A DNA stretch of 64,000 nt, from assembly GCF_024357955.1 (NCBI RefSeq), contig NZ_JANEYT010000010.1, positions 56,125 to 120,124 of the forward strand, in the 5' to 3' direction. The notes beneath the pieces were generated by a model. The model was not told where the DNA came from and searched no databases. It saw only the letters and a program-made list of their open reading frames with translations. The position numbers and the translations under genes were made by a program. The DNA comes from Photobacterium pectinilyticum (lineage in GTDB: Bacteria > Pseudomonadota > Gammaproteobacteria > Enterobacterales > Vibrionaceae). Shown here one piece after another: positions 60,134 to 64,000 of this stretch; positions within the stretch are counted from its first letter, which is position 1, and each line of letters begins with the position of its first letter.

Positions 60134-61111
60134 ATGCTATATCCGTGGCAGGAAAATCTATGGCAAGGTTGGCAACAGCTGCTGGTTCAGGGGCGGATGC
60201 ATCATGCTATTCTTCTTGTGGCGCCTCATGGCAGCGGACGAGAAGCGCTCGCTAGGCACCTGGCAAAAACCGTGCTGTGTCAGAACGGGGCTGCAGGTGC
60301 TGGTGGTGAGCCTTGTGGAGTATGCCATAGTTGTAAGTTGTTTGACGCTGGCACCCACCCTGATTTTCACGTAATAGCCCCTGTGCAAGATGGTAAGCAG
60401 ATCGGGGTTGATGCGATCAGGCAATGTAACCGTTGGGCTGTTGAAACCTCACAGCTTGGTGGTGAGCGCATACTTCTGATTGATGGTGCGGATAGCATGG
60501 GAGAAGCGGCGGCAAATGCGTTGCTGAAAACCTTGGAAGAGCCACCGTCCGGCTGCCAGTTTGTCTTGTTGGCGTCGTCACTGGATAACTTGCTGCCGAC
60601 TATCAACAGTCGCTGTAACAAGTGGCGGTTGGCGATGCCACAAGAGCAGGAAACCAAGCGCTGGGTGGAAAAGCAGTTGATGCAAAGTATCAAGTTGGAA
60701 ACGGTCAGGCTTAATGGTTCCGCACCGATCGCAACCCAGCAGTTCATTGAGCAGGGCCAAGATATTCGTTACACCAAATTATTGGCTGTTTTTGGTGATT
60801 TTTTGCGGCCGCCGAATTTCGGCTTATATGATGTTGCTGGGTTATGTACCAAAGAAGGCCACAACAGTCTCAAGTGGTTGAGCTACTTCCTTGTCGATTG
60901 CATGAAGTGGCAACAAGGCGTGACGACGCACTTGGTCCATAGTGAGTCACTGCCTTTGGTTGAGCAGGCTGCAGCGGTTATTGCACCCATGACCTTGCTT
61001 GAGCAAATCAGAGAGGCCAACAGCCTATATCAGAAGCTGGAACGTCATCCGGGGCTGAATGCAGAGCTGTTGATTGTCGAGTGGTTAATAGGTTTCATGA
61101 ACCACCCATAG
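60134..61111 (+). CDS. holB: DNA polymerase III subunit delta prime
   Basis: Clamp-loader subunit. The ATG at 60134 gives MLYPWQENLWQGWQQL and 325 residues. It has a degenerate P-loop (APHGSGREALA, about 27-37), zinc-module cysteines (CQNG and CGVCHSCK, about 50-68), ILLIDGADSMGEAAANALLKTLEEPP (SRC motif further on, NSRC). Like other delta-prime subunits it likely does not hydrolyse ATP. Confidence 0.94.
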   Translation: MLYPWQENLWQGWQQLLVQGRMHHAILLVAPHGSGREALARHLAKTVLCQNGAAGAGGEPCGVCHSCKLFDAGTHPDFHVIAPVQDGKQIGVDAIRQCNRWAVETSQLGGERILLIDGADSMGEAAANALLKTLEEPPSGCQFVLLASSLDNLLPTINSRCNKWRLAMPQEQETKRWVEKQLMQSIKLETVRLNGSAPIATQQFIEQGQDIRYTKLLAVFGDFLRPPNFGLYDVAGLCTKEGHNSLKWLSYFLVDCMKWQQGVTTHLVHSESLPLVEQAAAVIAPMTLLEQIREANSLYQKLERHPGLNAELLIVEWLIGFMNHP

Positions 61112-61162
61112 TGCCTCAATGAACGAGGCTCCGTTAATGTACAGAATACTGAGGAAAGAAAC

Positions 61163-61942
61163 GTGCTAGTTGATTCGCATTGTCACCTGGATAAATTAGA
61201 TTACGAGCAACTTCATACAGGGATTGATGATGTGTTGGCCAAGGCAAAAGCCCGTGGCATTGATTACTGCCTGTCGGTTGGTGTAACGCTGAAAAGCTTT
61301 CCGACTATGATGGAGATGATTGCACCGCATGACAATGTATTTGCTTCATGCGGTGTCCATCCCTTGGATATTGAAGAAGGCTTTGATTTCGATACGCTGA
61401 AAGAATTTGCTCGACATGATCGTGTCGTTGCCATCGGTGAAACCGGCCTTGATTACCATTATCAACCGGAGCTTGCCGAGCAGCAAAAAGAGATTTTCCG
61501 CCAGCATGTGCGTTTGGCGGTTGAACTCAATAAGCCTCTTATTATTCATACCCGCATGGCGCGTGAAGATACTTTGCAGATCTTGCGCGAAGAAGGCGCC
61601 GAAAAGTGTGGCGGTGTGCTGCATTGTTTTACCGAGAGCCTTGAAATGGCACAGGCTGCTATCGAGTTAGGTTTCTATATTTCTATCTCGGGTATTGTTA
61701 CTTTCAACAAAGCGTCGGAACTCAAGCATGTGGTTAGCCAGTTGCCATTGGAGCGCCTACTGGTCGAAACCGATTCACCGTATCTTGCCCCGATCCCTTA
61801 CCGTGGTAAACAGAACCAGCCAGCTTATGTACGTGAAGTTGCAGAACATATTGGCCTGTTGAAAGGGGTGTCGGTCGAAGAAGTCGAACGGGTAACCACT
61901 GACAACTTCTTTACCCTTTTTTCGCACGCAAAACGAAGTTGA
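61163..61942 (+). CDS. ycfH: TatD family metal-dependent hydrolase (YcfH)
   Basis: A TIM-barrel metal enzyme of the TatD deoxyribonuclease group. GTG start at 61163 with GAGGAAAG upstream; 259 residues. Metal ligands are in DSHCHLD (3-9), GETGLDYHY (about 93-101), IIHTR, LHCFTE and ETDSPYLAP (Asp about 203). It is placed between holB and ptsG as in E. coli and ends the cluster with a terminator. Confidence 0.94.
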   Translation: MLVDSHCHLDKLDYEQLHTGIDDVLAKAKARGIDYCLSVGVTLKSFPTMMEMIAPHDNVFASCGVHPLDIEEGFDFDTLKEFARHDRVVAIGETGLDYHYQPELAEQQKEIFRQHVRLAVELNKPLIIHTRMAREDTLQILREEGAEKCGGVLHCFTESLEMAQAAIELGFYISISGIVTFNKASELKHVVSQLPLERLLVETDSPYLAPIPYRGKQNQPAYVREVAEHIGLLKGVSVEEVERVTTDNFFTLFSHAKRS

Positions 61943-61956
61943 GGTCGAGTAGGAGG

Positions 61957-61984
61957 AAAAAAGGAGCTAAGGCTCCTTTTTTTT
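61957..61984 (+). terminator. Terminator after ycfH
   Basis: AAAAGGAGC/GCTCCTTTT stem (61959-61967, 61972-61980) with loop TAAG and a T tract. Confidence 0.9.
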
Positions 61985-62405
61985 ATACTATTTGTCTTTT
62001 AATTATTCACTATTCAAGATGTTTAAATTAATCCTGCAAATAGCATCAAAAAACACCAAGAAAAGTTGATAGTTAACTTCGTAACGTAAAGTAACACAGC
62101 TTACATTACTGAAAGATAATTACAGGTCGTTGTAAGTGTGCATTAATGATTTATTATTTATATTTTTCATTGTCTTATGATTATTTTGTCTCTTTGGTAG
62201 TCGAAATTTCAACTGTGATCTATATTGAGTTTTGAAATTATATTTCATGACCTATTGGTAATTTTGATGGTTATCAAGTTATATTTAACACTACATTTTA
62301 TACTTAACCTGTATTAAAAATGATGGTCTTATCGGCAGATGGCTACGGGGGTAGGCCGCTGATAAAACTGAAAATCTAAATAAAACACTCACTCAGGAGC
62401 ACATT
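61985..62405. other. ptsG upstream region
   Basis: 421 bp of AT-rich sequence before ptsG, long enough for a complex promoter and leader. A weak CRP-like sequence TGTGATCTATATTGAG lies at 62214-62229 (11 of 16 bases of consensus). AGGAGC is just before the ATG. No small gene was seen. Confidence 0.5.
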
Positions 62406-63836
62406 ATGTTCAAGAACCTTTTTGCAAACCTGCAAAAAGTTGGTAAGTCGCTGATGCTTCCAGTATCAGTACTACCGGTTGCTGGTATTCTGTTAGGCGT
62501 TGGTGCCGCTAATTTTAGTTGGCTACCAGAAGTTGTTTCACAAACCATGGAATCCGCTGGTGGTTCTGTATTCGGCCAAATGCCACTACTATTTGCAGTA
62601 GGTGTAGCACTAGGTTTCACTAACAATGATGGTGTAGCAGGTCTTGCTGCTATCGTTGGTTACGGCATTATGGCGGCGACGCTAGGTGTTATGGCTAGCG
62701 TTATGGGCGTCGAAGCAATCGACACAGGTGTACTTGGTGGTATCCTTGTCGGTGGTGTTGCTGCTTGGGCATTTAACCGTTTCTTCCGTATCCAACTTCC
62801 GGAATACCTAGGTTTCTTTGCTGGTAAGCGTTTTGTACCAATCATGACAGGTTTCTGTTCAATTGGTCTTGCGATTCTACTATCGATCATTTGGCCACCA
62901 GTTGGCGGTGCAATTGCAGCGTTCTCTGAGTGGGCTGCTCACCAGAACCCAACAGTAGCATTCGGTATCTACGGTATTGTTGAGCGTTCTCTGATCCCAT
63001 TTGGTCTACACCACGTTTGGAACGTACCTTTCTTCTTCGAAGCAGGTTCTTGTATTAACGCTGCTGGCGAAACACAGAACGGTGTTCTTACTTGTTACCT
63101 TGTTGCTGATGAAGCATCTCGTATTGCTGGTAATGGCTTCGGTCAGCTAGCAGGCGGTTACATGTTTAAGATGTTCGGTCTACCAGCTGCAGCTATTGCT
63201 ATTGCTCAGTGTGCTAAGCCTGAAAACCGTGCAAAAGTAATGGGTATCATGGTTTCTGCTGCACTAACGTCGTTCCTAACAGGTATTACTGAACCAATCG
63301 AATTCGCTTTCCTATTTGTTGCTCCAGTACTGTACGGAATCCACGCTCTACTAGCAGGTTCTGCATACGTTGTTGCAAACACCCTTGGTTTTGTACACGG
63401 TACTTCTTTCTCACACGGTCTAATCGACTTCCTAGTTCTGTCTGGTAACGCACAGAAGATGGGTCTAATGATTGGTGTTGGTCTAATTTACGCTGCAATC
63501 TACTACGTAGTATTCCGCGCTGTAATCACCAAGCTTGACCTGAAAACACCAGGTCGTGAAGAAGAAGATGCAGGCGAAGGCGTTGCAGCTGAAGGCTCTG
63601 AGCTAGCGAAAGATCTAGTGATGGCATTCGGTGGTAAAGACAACATCACAGGCCTTGACGCATGTATCACTCGTCTACGTGTTGCTGTAGCAAGCGTTGA
63701 TAATGTTGACCAAGATCGCTTGAAGAAACTAGGCGCAGCCGGTGTGGTTGTTGCTGGTGGTGGTGTTCAGGCTATCTTCGGTACTAAGTCTGACAACCTG
63801 AAATCAGACATGGATGAGTGGATTCGTAACAACTAA
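62406..63836 (+). CDS. ptsG: PTS glucose transporter subunit IIBC
   Basis: Imports and phosphorylates glucose. The 476 residues have the IIC membrane domain (about 1-385) with [25 protein letters not shown] and [13 protein letters not shown] (sugar-site Glu), a short linker and the IIB domain (about 400-476), whose phosphorylated Cys420 is in LDACITRLR. No IIA domain is present; glucose IIA (Crr) must be encoded elsewhere. Codon use indicates high expression. Confidence 0.96.
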   Translation: MFKNLFANLQKVGKSLMLPVSVLPVAGILLGVGAANFSWLPEVVSQTMESAGGSVFGQMPLLFAVGVALGFTNNDGVAGLAAIVGYGIMAATLGVMASVMGVEAIDTGVLGGILVGGVAAWAFNRFFRIQLPEYLGFFAGKRFVPIMTGFCSIGLAILLSIIWPPVGGAIAAFSEWAAHQNPTVAFGIYGIVERSLIPFGLHHVWNVPFFFEAGSCINAAGETQNGVLTCYLVADEASRIAGNGFGQLAGGYMFKMFGLPAAAIAIAQCAKPENRAKVMGIMVSAALTSFLTGITEPIEFAFLFVAPVLYGIHALLAGSAYVVANTLGFVHGTSFSHGLIDFLVLSGNAQKMGLMIGVGLIYAAIYYVVFRAVITKLDLKTPGREEEDAGEGVAAEGSELAKDLVMAFGGKDNITGLDACITRLRVAVASVDNVDQDRLKKLGAAGVVVAGGGVQAIFGTKSDNLKSDMDEWIRNN

Positions 63837-63856
63837 TACGAACCATTAAATCTATA

Positions 63857-63886
63857 ACAAAGGGAAGCTTCGGCTTCCCTTTTTGC
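63857..63886 (+). terminator. ptsG terminator
   Basis: AAGGGAAGC-TTCG-GCTTCCCTT (63860-63881), a stem with a stable TTCG loop and a T tract, directly before repeat copy F. Confidence 0.93.
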
Positions 63887-63889
63887 TTT

Positions 63890-64000
63890 TAATACCAATC
63901 TGGATAAGTCGTTGATAAAGTAATTGCACTGGAAAAATCGTTGTTATCAAGGCAGATATTGCAGTAACTAGTGGCTCTAATTACAAAATATCTAACGTAG
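63890..64000 (+). repeat. Dispersed palindromic repeat, copy F (cut by window end)
   Basis: Core starts at 63892 with ATACCAATCTGGATAAG, same orientation as copy A, and runs through the central ACTAGT to the last base of the window; the right end lies beyond. Flank T-A. Confidence 0.88.

Overview
The window is a stretch of bacterial chromosome from a gamma-proteobacterium, most likely a member of the Vibrionaceae (Photobacterium or a close relative). This placement is an inference. It rests on the core gene orders (ycjX-ycjF-tyrR; trxB-cydDC; ald/lrp-ftsK-lolA-rarA-serS; metG/apbC-udk-asmA; rne/rluC-yceF/yceD-rpmF-plsX-fabHDG-acpP-fabF-pabC-mltG-tmk-holB-tatD-ptsG) and on close similarity to remembered enterobacterial homologues. 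No rRNA, tRNA, CRISPR array, prophage or insertion-sequence transposase was recognised.

Layout. 1-3.2 kb: end of ycjX, ycjF, tyrR. 3.3-4.6 kb: a divergent alkyltransferase (ogt-like) and rimJ. 4.7-10.5 kb, minus strand: cydC, cydD, trxB and alanine dehydrogenase. 10.7-18.6 kb, plus strand: lrp, ftsK, lolA, rarA, serS. 18.8-22.6 kb: a YjiH-family membrane protein, an uncharacterised membrane-anchored protein and a dicarboxylate/glutamate-type symporter. 23.2-30.7 kb, minus strand: a seven-gene V-type ATPase operon in the order B-D-I-K-E-(DUF2764-like)-A. 31.5-38 kb: metG, apbC, udk, asmA. 38-45.4 kb: small accessory genes (SnoaL-like, CBS, YdjM-like, a 52-codon small gene, PsiE-like), cobS-cobO, a low-molecular-weight phosphatase and a SulP transporter. 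45.6-64 kb: rne, rluC, yceF and the long fatty-acid/housekeeping cluster through ptsG.

The most unusual content is of two kinds. First, the V-ATPase operon looks imported. It is a compact, bacterial (spirochaete/chlamydia-style) set without recognisable F or G subunits. Its gene order is a circular permutation of the usual E-C-A-B-D-I-K order, and its K ring subunit keeps the residues that bind Na+ in the Enterococcus enzyme, so a sodium-pumping ATPase is the best inference. Second, a family of about 162-bp imperfect palindromes with ends TWATACCAAYCT is present six times: three full copies, two internally deleted copies and one cut by the window end. All lie immediately 3' of genes. In three cases the element supplies the stop codon of the neighbouring gene, and in one (the phosphatase) it also encodes the last residues.

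Functionally the window is mostly housekeeping: amino-acid regulation (TyrR, Lrp, Ald), thiol/cytochrome bd biogenesis (TrxB, CydDC), chromosome segregation and repair (FtsK, RarA, HolB), RNA decay and modification (RNase E, RluC), type II fatty acid synthesis and glucose uptake. Start codons were adjusted by eye where a good ribosome-binding site and homologue length agreed. All family assignments come from recognised motifs and remembered homologues, not from searches.
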